NCBI GenBank assembly: GCA_922989275.2
Contig: OV277857.1
Coordinates: 51,933,083-51,997,082 of the forward strand
Length of the DNA: 64,000 nucleotides
Source: Gari tellinella
Lineage: Eukaryota > Mollusca > Bivalvia > Cardiida > Psammobiidae
Reading direction: 5' to 3'
Shown: positions 25,001 through 31,775 of the stretch, in pieces
How the letters are laid out: every line of letters starts with the position of its first letter
Numbering within the stretch: the stretch's first letter is position 1
Notes under the pieces: model-generated
What the model saw: only the letters and a program-made list of their open reading frames with translations
Database searches by the model: none
What the model was told of the DNA's origin: nothing
Made by a program: the position numbers and the translations under genes

Positions 25001-25385
25001 TTTCTGTTTTACTGTTACCTTGCTTTAAGCTGTTACCTGTCTTTTATACAATCTATTAGCCTACACTTTAGTGGTTGTAATTGAGAGTTGTTACTGTAGA
25101 ATAGTTTTTAGCGTTAAGAAGCATTGCTTTAAACGAAACAAAGACTGTACTTTATCACCATTTTGTTTCATTCTTTAAGTTTTACAACAATTATGATTTA
25201 TCTCCTAGGGTACATACAAACATTTTTCCGGTGACGTTGTCTGTAGTGACTGTAAAACTCATTGTTCCACCATAAAACTGGCCATGGCCCGTCGCCATTG
25301 TCATCATCACTGTTTCAGTGAGAACGAGGAGGAACAGGAACAACATTCCTGAAAGAATAGAACGGCCCCGTGGAGATGACGTCAT
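910..25385 (-). CDS. Twelve-exon gene for a secreted modular protein with an EGF-like domain (3' end outside window)
   Basis: Exons on the minus strand are 25385-25218, 24279-23957, 20873-20730, 13789-13645, 12001-11840, 11099-10966, 9848-9678, 8727-8676, 6523-6426, 4355-4188, 3315-3269 and 1029-910. Every exon has an AG acceptor (except the first) and a GT donor, and all eleven junction phases agree. They total 1732 coding nt, about 577 residues. Visible parts are a signal peptide, an N-terminal region with W/C motifs (TGWVLHRGPCGPNC, FGNWTSE, KWEQEWM), a DPDHDFVKC segment, two copies of a module encoded by exon triplets 6-8 and 9-11, and an EGF-like domain. The architecture resembles large, mostly unnamed extracellular proteins I associate with bivalves and other marine invertebrates; I cannot name the family. 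Secretion is inferred from the signal peptide. The first ATG follows the hydrophobic-leader logic. Nothing in the sequence indicates regulation. The gene continues past the left edge. Confidence 0.9.
1635..1980. repeat. Dispersed repeat A, copy 1 (intron 11)
   Basis: About 345 bp shared with 12130-12535. It begins with an imperfect foldback (AGATCGAAATTTAATCCAT ... ATGGATTAAGTTCGATCTT, 1650-1715) and continues into a shared block containing CCGTACAATGACGT and TGACGTCATCGGAATTAC and ending near GTGTTCTTCCGTTGAGTGG. No coding potential seen. Confidence 0.85.
2725..2784. repeat. Foldback family 1, one arm degraded
   Basis: GCAAACAGTTTGAATCC followed by TTCAGACGCC...GGCGTTAGATCAGGATT: the family palindrome (see 27649-27716) with a shortened right arm. 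Confidence 0.7.
3269..3315 (-). CDS. Exon 11: short end of module copy 2
   Basis: 47 nt, phase 2 in and phase 1 out; acceptor TTATAATTTCCAG, donor GTAAAA. It encodes STSTETCFQTRFQIP and contributes the first base of the Asp codon completed by exon 12. Confidence 0.8.
3925..3975. repeat. Fragment of foldback family 2
   Basis: AAGCTTGAAAATGGTCTCATACTCAGCTCAAACGACTTATA resembles only the right arm of the elements at 12823-12969 and 29931-30080. Confidence 0.45.
4188..4355 (-). CDS. Exon 10: core of module copy 2
   Basis: 168 nt, phase 2 in and 2 out; acceptor TATGTTTCGTTTCAG, donor GTATGT. It encodes NISKIEISRTYARK, HIENSMYDQNN and ICFIATDING. Paralogous with exon 7 in length, phase and closing motif. 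Reading on past the donor gives a false C-terminus, which is how the six-frame ORF ends. Confidence 0.88.
4862..4922. repeat. Foldback family 1 copy (intron 9)
   Basis: AACAATTTGGATTCTGATCA...GACGCCGCGTTATC...TTAGATCTAAACTGTTTGCA; arms are recognisable, centre decayed. Confidence 0.75.
5036..6425. other. Rest of intron 9; no gene supported
   Basis: Minus-strand frames of 92 and 68 codons overlap at 5036-5314, but they are in competing frames and fit neither the phase nor the family pattern of the flanking exons. A TTATTACCTAATACTC motif at 5573 recurs inverted at 6122-6140, a possible pair of remnant ends of an old element. Confidence 0.35.
6426..6523 (-). CDS. Exon 9: first part of module copy 2
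   Basis: 98 nt, phase 0 in and phase 2 out; acceptor GTTTTATTTCAG, donor GTAAGC. It encodes NRPYFIGLPALQQ, then VECPVDNTCTIPIYVKSQ, with a pair of Cys not present in exon 6. Same position and phases as exon 6, but 36 nt shorter. Confidence 0.85.
8204..8529. mobile_element. MITE family C copy (TA-flanked, ~326 bp, intron 8)
   Basis: Left end TAGTGCTCCCTCCCTACAAC and inverted right end (CAGTGCCCCCTCTTTACAAC) are flanked by TA. The interior carries a foldback family 1 core (about 8398-8446). Same layout as 22845-23186. No transposase; TA target and 5'-CAGTG ends suggest mobilisation by a Tc1/mariner-type enzyme (inference). Confidence 0.82.
8676..8727 (-). CDS. Exon 8: short end of module copy 1
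   Basis: 52 nt, phase 2 in and phase 0 out; donor GTAAGT, acceptor TATATATAG. It encodes RHDVSGKLNKCIHMPLY, giving the module's closing Cys after the DNTG turn. Exon 11 is the equivalent in copy 2 (STSTETCFQTRFQIP). The acceptor has a weak pyrimidine tract, so this is slightly less certain than its neighbours, but the phases leave little room for another solution. Confidence 0.78.
9678..9848 (-). CDS. Exon 7: core of module copy 1
   Basis: 171 nt, phase 2 in and 2 out; acceptor TTGTTTTCCAG, donor GTAATA. It encodes TIDEFFVFGRKGES, VEWSPPQNDTSDTH and IFCIRVVDNTG. The arrangement 'V-x-W-x-P ... hxFCxxxxDxxG' looks like the last strands of a beta-sandwich domain; exon 10 is its paralogue with the same phases (NICFIATDING). 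Confidence 0.88.
9849..10965. other. Intron 6, no gene
   Basis: Contains a GTCCGTCGTCGTACATCCG stretch (about 10361-10390), of a kind common in dispersed molluscan repeats. Nothing else recognised. Confidence 0.5.
10966..11099 (-). CDS. Exon 6: first part of module copy 1
   Basis: 134 nt, phase 0 in and phase 2 out; acceptor CTTCATGTAG, donor GTACGT. It starts FVVQVVEHLFKPIFVNPTAK and continues LLFPGTKWTQQIFAEAAINT. It is the paralogue of exon 9: both are phase 0/2 and both open a module with a P-x-F-x-x-x-P motif. A nearer AG (GTTTGTAG, 7 nt downstream) would put the exon out of phase with exon 5, so the upstream AG is chosen. Confidence 0.85.
11840..12001 (-). CDS. Exon 5: AVAIEAADY segment
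   Basis: Exactly 54 codons, phase 0 in and out. The acceptor is TCTCTTTAG and the donor GTACAG. It starts NCTVTVDTTSTYGYHDDALG and contains GAVAIEAADYNRR and ends SNTPVQ. The 'AVAIEA(D)' core corresponds to the AVALQIED-like core I associate with the family, followed by an xTPVQ|F junction that matches exon 6. Confidence 0.88.
12130..12535. repeat. Dispersed repeat A, copy 2 (intron 4)
   Basis: Second copy of the block at 1635-1980, same orientation, with a longer foldback at its left end (AGATCGAAATTTAATCCAT ... ATGGATTAAATTCAATCTT, about 12152-12268). Downstream the shared stretch includes CGTACAATGACGTCA and TTGACGTCATCGGAATTAC. Confidence 0.85.
12823..12969. repeat. Foldback family 2, copy 1 (intron 4)
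   Basis: About 147-bp inverted repeat: TCCAAGGTTGTAAAGC at the left is matched by GCTTTATAACCTTGGA at the right, with centre GATTTGAGCCTAAGCTCAAAT. A second, better preserved copy is at 29931-30080. Confidence 0.85.
13121..13399 (-). mobile_element. tRNA-derived SINE with perfect 12-bp target duplication
   Basis: On the minus strand the element opens with a tRNA-like head: A-box-like TGGCCTAGTGG near 13378, B-box-like GACTTCGAATCCC near 13320. The body contains CTTTCCTCCACATGTAATTA and ends near ACTGTTGAAAGCGACGTTAA. TAACATCAATAT occurs at 13109-13120 and again at 13400-13411, a perfect target-site duplication. The 3' half resembles the molluscan V-SINE family RUDI as I remember it; family assignment is by recall. 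It sits in intron 4. Confidence 0.88.
13645..13789 (-). CDS. Exon 4: IPATDPDHDFVKC segment
   Basis: The exon is 145 nt, phase 2 in and phase 0 out. Its acceptor has a strong pyrimidine tract (CTTTTTTTATTAG) and its donor is GTTAGC. It encodes VNMIHIPATDPDHDFVKC followed by SSEAGNIARNSLPG. The DPDxDxVxC motif followed by a Ser/Gly-rich turn and an LPG motif is conserved in my memory of this secreted family. Intron 3 before it is almost 7 kb because of the piggyBac-type insertion. Confidence 0.88.
14227..14293. repeat. Foldback family 1, degraded copy
   Basis: CAAACAGTGTGGATCCAGAT...GACGC...GGCGTCTTATCAGGACCCAAGCGGTTTG, with several mismatches between arms. It lies in intron 3, outside the piggyBac-type element. 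Confidence 0.6.
15641..15704. repeat. Foldback family 1 copy inside the piggyBac-type element
   Basis: GCAAACAATTTGGATCTAGA...AAGACGC...GTGTCTGATCAGCCTCCAAACTGTTAG. Two further degraded half-copies follow at about 15830-15885 and 15935-15975. Confidence 0.65.
16061..16253. mobile_element. Hairpin MITE, ~193 bp
   Basis: Terminal inverted repeats CAGGGCTCCAGATAAGAG / CTCTTATCTGGGGGCTCTG with a long internal inverted repeat (CACTTAACCCTATG...ACTACTCACTAGAATC / GATTCTAATGAGTAGT...CATAGGATTAAGTG). Flanks share CTATG, a possible target duplication. The CAGGG-type ends suggest a hAT-related family (tentative). Confidence 0.8.
16371..17292 (-). mobile_element. LINE 3' end, truncated (family L1, copy 1)
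   Basis: Minus-strand frame near 17212-17021 reads IYRLRKILGHMHFQNLFVKR, KDYDPTILLRTS and NYAFLFGCATT. This is followed by about 650 bp of 3' UTR with a (TG)n tract (16466-16490 as CA) and an end TTCGTATTTA. A plus-strand copy with the same order is at 30200-31190, and the last ~393 bp recur in each array unit. The short domain after the RT region is one I associate with animal LINE-like polyproteins, but no RT motif is present in the window. Confidence 0.75.
18930..18990. repeat. AGGTCAAAGGTCA / TCACGGTGACC dispersed motif
   Basis: AGGTCAAAGGTCAATGTCACGGTGACC is a motif type very common in bivalve repeats. Related pieces are at 20072-20092 and 22553-22835. The direct hexamers resemble nuclear-receptor DR1 half-sites, but the abundance argues for repeat origin. 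Confidence 0.45.
20730..20873 (-). CDS. Exon 3: WHLQ...RSDTGLPNKPP segment
   Basis: The exon is 144 nt, phase 2 in and phase 2 out. The acceptor is CGATTTCAG and the donor GTGGGT. The split codons give Y at the 5' junction (TA|C) and R at the 3' junction (AG|G). Residues include SWRSLN, NWHLQVKIDTR and RSDTGLPNKPP. The exon is too short and Met-poor to show as a conspicuous ORF. The right end of the piggyBac-type element lies only about 87 bp beyond its donor, inside intron 3. Confidence 0.88.
20985..21190. repeat. Repeat family D (AAAGCAG palindrome), copy 1
   Basis: TTAAAGCAGG...AAAGCAGAATGCGC-TTCA-GGCGCATTTTGCTTT...CTGCTTTAA forms a nested hairpin, followed by GACGTAAAAAGGTGTATT. A homologous element with the same tail is at 28010-28195, and the hairpin part recurs in each array unit (38563-38640). 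Confidence 0.75.
21480..21996 (-). pseudogene. Decayed Tc1-like transposase fragment
   Basis: One frame (21996-21694) contains VSRTLGQQRNTIIRLLKRCQ followed by HTNGVADR, a helix-turn-helix plus linker typical of Tc1-type DNA-binding regions. Continuing downstream in shifted frames are FKQRLVRQHSPVSAD and LRHPSGLRDPLW, matching the order expected of the second DNA-binding subdomain. Stops and frameshifts break it and the DDE catalytic region is not found. It lies in intron 2. Confidence 0.75.
22540..22840. repeat. GGTCA/TGACC-rich dispersed repeat
   Basis: Repeated AGGGTCATGATGACCTTTAT, TTACCGTGACCTTTACCGTA and AGGTCACTGTGACCTTAACT blocks spaced about 130 bp apart suggest an old internally repetitive element. 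No coding frame. Confidence 0.5.
22845..23186. mobile_element. MITE family C copy, 342 bp, TA-flanked (intron 2)
   Basis: Left end CAGTGCCCCCTCACTACAAC; right end as reverse complement CAGTGTTCCCTCACTACAAC; TA at both sides. It contains a well preserved foldback family 1 core (22941-23007, ATCAGACGCCGCGTAACGCG...). The element at 8204-8529 has the same composition. Confidence 0.87.
23957..24279 (-). CDS. Exon 2: Cys/Trp-rich N-terminal region
   Basis: This exon is 323 nt, phase 0 in and phase 2 out, with acceptor TATTTTAG and donor GTAAGT. It starts AELDAITGWVL and holds GPCGPNC, DIGRSTLG, VFGNWTSE, and then a helical, charged stretch (KEELMSINRFAKWEQEWM). The reading frame is open well upstream of its first Met, which is why it is better read as an exon than as a 72-residue ORF. 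The pattern W-x3-RGPCGxxC...FGNWT...KWEQEWM is one I associate with a family of uncharacterised marine-invertebrate secreted proteins (recall, not a search). Confidence 0.9.
24622..24684. repeat. Foldback family 1 copy (intron 1)
   Basis: TTCAAACAGAATGGGCTCATCA...GACGTCGCATGCGG...TCGTTTGATCAGGTCCAAACA. Confidence 0.65.
24950..25041. repeat. Foldback element (GACAGGTGACTGCTTAAAGC), copy 1
   Basis: Long hairpin: GACAGGTGACTGCTTAAAGC...ATAAAACAG at the left is matched by CTGTTTTACTGTTACCTTGC and AGCTGTTACCTGTC at the right. A decayed relative is at 31251-31346. Confidence 0.8.
25218..25385 (-). CDS. Exon 1: start codon and signal peptide
   Basis: The exon has 56 codons. The leader has basic residues at 6-8 (RGR) followed by a hydrophobic core (MLFLFLLVL, residues 14-22), a typical secretory signal. 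The mature start is probably near residues 30-33, before GHGQFYGGTMSF. The donor is GTATGT, ending in phase 0. Two potential N-glycosylation contexts are absent or weak; NVTG at about residue 50 fits N-x-T. Upstream of the ATG there is a CRE-like TGACGTCA overlapping about 25376-25384, immediately around the start; its relevance is unknown. Confidence 0.85.
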
Positions 25386-25647
25386 TCTTTACGAATAAAC
25401 ACACTTACGCTACAACAATTATTTCATTTACTTACAACTTTGAGCAAGATCAGATCCCGGTTTCAAAACTGTATGCTTTTCAGATTAAAAAGTATCATCA
25501 TTTAATAGTTTAGTGCATTACAGTTCATGTTCGTTTCGTTTAAACGGGAAAGAATAACGTCGGCTCAGTCAACAACATACTTGTTTGCGATGTTGGAAAC
25601 ATATTGTTACTTTAGATCAAATTAAACAGGAACTGTATGACTACATA

Positions 25648-25895
25648 CAGTGGAGAAAACGTTATTCTTTCCCGTTTAAACGCAAACAAAACGCAAACGC
25701 ATTGCAATAAAACTGAGAAAATGACAAATTTTTGATAATCCTGACTATTTTTTTTAATCTGAGTGGCAAACAGTTTGGAGCCTGATCAGACGCCGGGTTA
25801 CCCGGCGTCAGATCTGGCTCCAAACTGTTTGTATTTGAAATAATAGATTTAGCGTTAACGCGTTTATTGGCAAAGAATACAGTGCTTCTACACTG
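25648..25895. mobile_element. MITE family B copy 1 (TA-flanked, 248 bp)
   Basis: Left CAGTGGAGAAAACGTTATTC then TTTCCCGTTTAAACGC; right TAACGCGTTTATTGGCAAAG...CTACACTG; TA on both sides. A near-perfect foldback family 1 core occupies about 25767-25833 (GGCAAACAGTTTGGAGCC / GGCTCCAAACTGTTTG). Confidence 0.87.
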
Positions 25896-26358
25896 TAACA
25901 CAATAAAATAATCTGACCAGAAACTTCTGTAGATTTGCACCAATAGTTAACTCGTTGAACCCCGGACACTTTCTAGTTTCCACTAAAGTCCATATTGTAC
26001 TATTCATGGTTGTTTTTAGAACATATACATATATGGAAGACCACTGATTAGAGTGTGTACTGTTTATATAGGACAAGTGTTTCTGTCGGGGTTTTGTTGT
26101 GTGTTTTTTTTTAGTTTTTTTGTTGTTGTTTTTTTTCATTTTTAGGGGGTGGGGATTGTTTAAAAACATTTACAGGTACACTGGTTGTAAAAGATACGTC
26201 CGTGTGGTTCAATAGGTACAATGGTACTTGGTTCTTGGCAATGCAAGTTATTCAAGTGGAACCTTATCAAACTATGCCCAAGATGCAACTAGTATGAATT
26301 CATATCAGACGCCGACTAAATCAGCGTCTGGTCACAGTTCGAATGCGGGTGAAAATCT

Positions 26359-26580
26359 CCGGGTCCGTCTTATAAAACGTCGGACGACCATTATTGTCGT
26401 AAGTCAGATTCGTAAATTCTGAATTATTATCTATTTCTCCAACTAATCCGGTCTTGTGACATATCATCGAAAGAGATGTCACAACGCAGGATTAGATGGA
26501 AAAATCCGAAATAAGATGTCTTTTAAGGTGTTTTGACTTACACCCGTTTTTGTCGTACGACGTTTCGTAAGACGGGCCCC
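26359..26580. mobile_element. MITE family with GGGNCCGTCTTA ends, ~222 bp
   Basis: Left GGGTCCGTCTTATAAAACGT...GTCGTAAGTCA; right reverse complement GGGGCCCGTCTTACGAAACG...GTAAGTCA, about 45-bp imperfect terminal inverted repeats. The interior is non-coding. Confidence 0.82.
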
Positions 26581-26731
26581 AGATGTCATAAAACGAATAA
26601 AGTTGTACATACCTATTGTTTCCTTTTCCAAGCATATGCAACAACGTGAGGTGTTTTCTTTAAGAAGACCAGACCTACACTATCAGTATAACCAGGTATC
26701 TAAGTATCATGTTGTCAACTACAAATATATA

Positions 26732-26929
26732 CAGTCGAAACTCCATACCTCGAACTCGCGTTAGTTCGAACATACCCTTTTTTCAAAGTTAAAACGTGAC
26801 TTAACCACGTTTTAACTTTGAAATACGGGTAAATTTGACTTAAGCGAGAACGAATATAAAAAGCCAACTTATAAAATACTGGTACGATCAATTTAAGCGA
26901 GTTCGAATTATCTAGATACGACTCTATTG
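26732..26929. mobile_element. MITE with CAGTCGAA end and central palindrome
   Basis: Left end CAGTCGAAACTCCATACCTC after TA; the right end is a diverged inverse near 26929. Central palindrome TCAAAGTTAAAACGTG-ACTTAA-C-CACGTTTTAACTTTGA (26783-26821). TA target and the CAGTCGAA start fit a Tc1/mariner-derived family; right boundary is approximate. Confidence 0.7.
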
Positions 26930-27013
26930 GACATATTGAAATTCATTGAAGCCCAGCGACAGGTATACTCGTCTTGTGCAAACAATGTACCTGTGGAGAG
27001 AAAATTTGTTAAA

Positions 27014-27067
27014 TGCAAACAGTGTAGACCCTGATCAGAGGCCCTCTGATCAGGTTATGCACTGTTT
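27014..27067. repeat. Foldback family 1, short variant
   Basis: GCAAACAGTGTAGACCCTGATCAGAGG / CCTCTGATCAGG...GCACTGTTT; centre shortened to a GAGGCCCTC core. Confidence 0.75.
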
Positions 27068-27532
27068 TTTTATTTTGCAAAATACTGCAAAAGACAACCA
27101 CCAGTAAGCATAAATGGAATAGACTTTATTGGAAATTGGCCTTTCCTATTTGAAGTTTCAGGGGTAGACGAGTTAACACTTAAACACCACTAAACTTTTG
27201 CGTATCTTGGGATAGATAGTTATGGATTATTGTGTTGCTAACAAGGGTCCAGATCTTAAACCAAAATGGATTACAAGGGCTGCCATAAGTTGATCTTGAA
27301 AAATCTATTTATCAAGCGCGATTGCAGATGCGCCTTAATCTACCAACTGCTTTGATAAACATATGAAGATAACGGGAAAATCCGCCGGAGACATGGCAGC
27401 CTTGTGGAGACCTTTCTGTCGCTTATCGGGTCTTAACTCGCATTTACAAATAATTTTATTGTAAATTAGACACCGAGCAATTCGATATCAGATCTTGATA
27501 CAAACTGTTTTACACTCTGCTTTCTTTCTTTA

Positions 27533-27778
27533 CAGTGGATACTATGTTATTCTTTCCCGTTTAAACGCAAACGGAACGCAAACGCAAATCACTAAATGTA
27601 TAAAAGGACAACTTTTTGACAATTCTGACTTTTCAATTTTATTTCAGTGGCAAACAGTTTGGAGCCTGATCAGACGCCGGATTACCCGGCGTCTGGTCAG
27701 GCTCCAAACTGTTTGCACTGGAAATAATAGTTTTAGCGCTAACGCGTTTATTGGGAAAGAAAAAGGTTTTCTCCACTG
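27533..27778. mobile_element. MITE family B copy 2 (246 bp), best foldback core
   Basis: TA-flanked, CAGTGGATACTATGTTATTC at the left and AAGGTTTTCTCCACTG at the right. The core at 27649-27716 reads GGCAAACAGTTTGGAGCC, TGATCAGACGCCGGATTACC, CGGCGTCTGGTCA, GGCTCCAAACTGTTTGC: two ~32-bp arms around ATTA. Confidence 0.9.
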
Positions 27779-28009
27779 TATGTGTAACATATTAAATTAG
27801 ATTTTGAATCCTAATTATAAAAGTTATGCTTAGCAATTTGTGTGCAGTTCATATTAAAGCTTGATAAAGGTGTTAATAATGTCAATACAGGTAAAAATGT
27901 TTTAGTCCTACCGACAGAGATTGAACCCTTCATGTATGCAAGTAGCACCTTCAGCAGAAATGCCATCAAATACTTTTCTACCATAGCATAGTTCCAGTTT
28001 TGAAGATAG

Positions 28010-28195
28010 GGGACCGCTTAAAACAGGTCGAACAGGCTGGGCGTTACTTTCAACCTGCTTCATGCTACCATCTACTAGGGTATAGGAAATATTACTTACG
28101 GTACATAATTTTGACTGCATTTAAAGGAACTACTCTATTCAGTGGATGAATAAATTAAAGGCGTAAAAAGGAGTATTTAAAGGGAGTTAGTTAAA
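28010..28195. repeat. Repeat family D, copy 2
   Basis: CGCTTAAAACAGGTCGAA...ACTTTCAACCTGCTTCATGC and the downstream GGCGTAAAAAGGAGTATT match 20985-21190. Confidence 0.7.
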
Positions 28196-28377
28196 ACATG
28201 TTCTGGATATTGCGTATGTGTCTTTCTTAGTGCAGACTGATCGACACGTGTTTCAAACAACATTGTCTCGCATATTTACCAATGTTAAATAAACCAGGTT
28301 TCGTAAGATAAAATTCTCTAAACACAGATTTTTTAAACCTTTTTTACCCAGGATCACATAATTATACGAGAACGTAG

Positions 28378-28444
28378 GCAAACAGTGTAGACTCTCATCA
28401 GACGCCGCAATATGCGGCGTCTGATCAGAGTGTACACTGTTTGC
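28378..28444. repeat. Foldback family 1, near-perfect stand-alone copy
   Basis: GCAAACAGTGTAGACTCTCA TCAGACGCCGCA-ATA-TGCGGCGTCTGA TCAGAGTGTACACTGTTTGC (spaces mark segments). Not enclosed in MITE B or C ends. Confidence 0.85.
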
Positions 28445-28667
28445 TGATAGCATTTTCAATATAAAACAAAACAAAAAAGAAAATTTATAGCAGGTACTGT
28501 ACCCCTTTGATAAAACAAATGGACAAATCCAATATATAAGCATGGAAGAATCCACTCGGTGTAAATGGGTATATCGAACCTTGAGTCAGCTGTGTAATAA
28601 GTGTGTGCAATAATAGGACATAACTTTTCCCGCAATTTCGCCCGAAAAACAGTTACCAGTATGTCTA

Positions 28668-28729
28668 ACTATTTTGAATCAGATTAGACGCCGAGTTTAT
28701 CGGCATCTGATCTGATTCAACTGTTTGCA
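28668..28729. repeat. Foldback family 1 copy
   Basis: AACTATTTTGAATCAGATTA...GACGCCGAGTTTATCGGCAT...CTGATCTGATTCAACTGTTTGC. Confidence 0.75.
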
Positions 28730-29032
28730 ACATGTTTCCCATTATTTGCCCCTAGCATGAAGAACGTTCTGTTTGACCTTTAAAAAACTTAAGAATGATA
28801 AACTATTGAAAATTAATACCTCTCGTATATACTTTAATCCTTAAGGCTAAATTCAGCGATAACGACCAATGATAAACGACCAGTAAATAGCGATAAAATT
28901 CTATTTTCAATGTTTGGTTTCCTTAGTAGATAGCAACTTCCTGTTTGATCCTGACTATTTGACATACAACGTAAGGTTTGGGGCCATATCAAGTCCGTCT
29001 TAAGGTGATCATGGTTATAAATTTAGTTCACA

Positions 29033-29283
29033 CAGTGGCAATACGTTATTTCTCACGTTTAAACGCATTTAAAACGAAAAAGCATTGCTATGCCATGTAG
29101 AAACACACACCTTTTTTTTTTTTTTTTTTTAAATTTCTCACGATTTTTTTTTTGGCAAACAATTTGGAGTCCGATCAGACGCCGGGTTACCCGGCGTCTG
29201 ATCTGGCTCCAACCTGATTGCAATAGACATAATAGATTTAGCGTAAGCGTGTTTATTGGGAAATAATAACGTTTTCTCCAATG
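29033..29283. mobile_element. MITE family B copy 3
   Basis: CAGTGGCAATACGTTATTTC...GTTTAAACGC at the left, GTTTATTGGGAAATAATAAC...TTTTCTCCAATG at the right; foldback core at about 29154-29221. A T(21) run at 29109-29132 interrupts the left half. Confidence 0.8.
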
Positions 29284-29930
29284 CACCCGACTTAAATTTA
29301 ACCAAAAAAACAACAACCATAGTACCACGTACCTGCAGCATAGTACATGTACATATAAATAGTACTCGTGTCATATGCAAACTGTGTAGACCTAGAACAG
29401 AGGGCTTCCAAACTGCACCGCTCGTTATTTTGCAATTTATTTCAGAAAACACCTCTCGTCACCTCACCTTTAGTCGTAAATAGACTAGACATAATTGGAA
29501 ACTAGATTAGTCAATTACAAGTTTCAGGGTTCATTGAGTTAATTCCGATTGCTTTAAGTTATTAAACATGGCACTAAAGCTTATTACAATTGTCTCTAAA
29601 ATATGTATTTCATGTTTCAGACAGGTGTATCTTTAAAGCAGCTTGTATGGACATCAAAACTATATAAGGAGGTTTGTGTTTTATTGTCAGTTTGCTCTAA
29701 CCATCAAGCTACATGTATTAGGATGCTGGAAAAATTTCTTATAGGTTTCATATTTCATTGTGAATGGCAGTTTAATACGGTTTCTTACAGGTCTCTAGCA
29801 GGCCACAATAGAAGCATGAAAACGTATACAGAGGAGGACATGTTACCGTTTACCCAATAAACGCGTTTGTGTGTTTTAAAACCTACTTCGATTGAAAACG
29901 TATTGAGCCGTTCAACACGGTGTCTGATCA

Positions 29931-30080
29931 GGGTCCAAGGTTATAAATCTTTTCAGTTGAGTCTAAGTCTTTCTCAAGCACTTGATTGGTCAGATTTGAG
30001 CCTAGGCTCAAATCTGACCGATTAAATGCTTGAGAACACACTCAAACTCAGCTCAAACGCTTTATAACCTCGGGGCCTTG
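29931..30080. repeat. Foldback family 2, copy 2 with perfect 32-bp palindrome
   Basis: TCCAAGGTTATAAATC...GATTGGTCAGATTTGAG-CCTAGG-CTCAAATCTGACCGATT...GCTTTATAACCTCGGGG. The central 32 bp (29988-30019) are a perfect palindrome. Compare 12823-12969. Confidence 0.88.
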
Positions 30081-30199
30081 TTTAAAAACTGTTTGGCACT
30101 CAGATAAAGATAAACCGTCTTAGTTTAAAAATAAATTCAACTTCTTTTGCGTTTGCGTTACGTCGTTAAGTTTCGATTTTTTTTTAAATAACTTCTCAA

Positions 30200-31190
30200 C
30201 TTAATATGTACAGGATAATTGCCAGTCAACGCATTATGAAAATATCGTCTGCACGATTTGTCGTCTGCAACAACTGTCATAGAAATCTTCCTCTCATAAA
30301 CAAGTATAAATGTAACTTAAAGTCTTTTCTGCGGCAAGGTATTTCACATCCGGAGTTTTATTGTGATGTGATTTACAGACTTCGTAAGATTCTTGGAAAT
30401 ATGCATTATCAAAACCTGTTTGTGAAGCGTATTAGATTTTTTCTCAAAAAAGATTATGATCCTACTATATTGCTGCGCACTTCATGTTTGGTTATCGATC
30501 AATCTACAATTGATAACTAAGCTTCCCTCTTTGGTTGTGCGACGACAGACAGGGCTTAGTACTACATGATGATGTATCTCTAAAGCCGTCCTCAACCGGG
30601 AGAGTTATGTCGGATTTTCTTACTTTGTTTTTCTCTCCCTCTCTGTCGTACCCTGAACCTATCCATGTCTTACAGTTACTCGTGACTACAGACTAGTCGC
30701 TTGAGTACAATTTGACCGTTGCCATAGTGGGTTATTTTTAACATGGCTTGAATGTTTAATTCTTTCCCGTGTTACTAATAATCTTGTCACAGAAATGTTT
30801 GTTAGATGTTTTAGATGTATTTACTTACTGTGTTGGCGGTCTTTTTTATTGTAAGGTTGTGGAACATGTTTTATATTTGATGTACACTGTTCGTCTTTAT
30901 AGGTGAATATAGGACATAATAGTGAGGTTGGGCGCCCCTAAAACCAGGTTTAACCCCCAGTGGTTGTTAATAATTAATTTATAATTAATTATTGATTGCT
31001 ATTGACCATATCAAGGCGGGCTTCTATATTCACTTTGCTTTATGTTAGTCTTGCGTGTTGTTTTCTATTTAGTGTATAGATGAAGGAATGGTATTGCGCG
31101 CGTGTGTGTGTGTTTGTTATGATATGACTGCTTGAGAGGTGGGTGTATTGTTTGTGTTGCGTTTCCTGCTTGAGTCTTTCGTATTTATGG
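30200..31190 (+). mobile_element. LINE 3' end, truncated (family L1, copy 2)
   Basis: Frame 30206-30520 encodes SRQ-like start then FLRQGISHPEFYCDVIYRL, KKDYDPTILLRTS and a stop at QSTIDN where copy 1 reads on to YAFLFGCATT. Then comes the same 3' UTR, with (TG)n near 31100 and an end TTTCGTATTTA near 31190. It is 5'-truncated. The frame is the longest coding remnant of this family in the window. Confidence 0.78.
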
Positions 31191-31250
31191 TTGATGTAAA
31201 TATAAAGAAAAACCTCTTCATTACGATCAATTAGTTGTGAATTTTTTTAA

Positions 31251-31346
31251 GACAGGTGTCTGCTTAAATCAAGGTAATAGTATTGCAAAAATATACTGCA
31301 TTAGCTTTTTGTTTTACTGTCTCCTTGCTTTTAGTATTCATCTGTG
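31251..31346. repeat. Foldback element (GACAGGTGTCTGCTTAAATC), copy 2
   Basis: Degraded relative of 24950-25041; the left arm is preserved, the right arm diverged. Confidence 0.6.
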
Positions 31347-31718
31347 GTGTATGCAATTATTTGCTCTACTTTTTAGTGGTCGTAAAAGAGAGGTTTTACT
31401 GTAATTTCTGTCAGAAAATGTCGTCAAAATGTAATACTGTTTAGATGAGAGGCTAAATTACCCGACATTTGAGAATTAATCTAGAGTTTGAAAGTACACA
31501 ACCTCACACTTCATCAAATTCAAAATGTAAATCGGCACCGCATCTGAATCCAAAATGATAGACACTTTATTGATATTTCCTGAGAAAATGTCATTATATC
31601 AATTTTGGAAATTGTTGTCCACACAGGCCACCGAACAACGATTCCCTACTTACAACGTTTGCTGCAATATCTTCTGTTACGTATTTCACATTTTGACGGA
31701 AGAAGCGTAAATACTAGT

Positions 31719-31775
31719 AACAAACAGTTTGTACCCAGATCAGACGCCGCATTACGAACTATTTGCAAATGTAAG
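31719..31775. repeat. Foldback family 1, left arm only
   Basis: AACAAACAGTTTGTACCCAG, ATCAGACGCCGCATTACG, then directly AACTATTTGCAAATG: the right half of the core is deleted. Confidence 0.6.
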
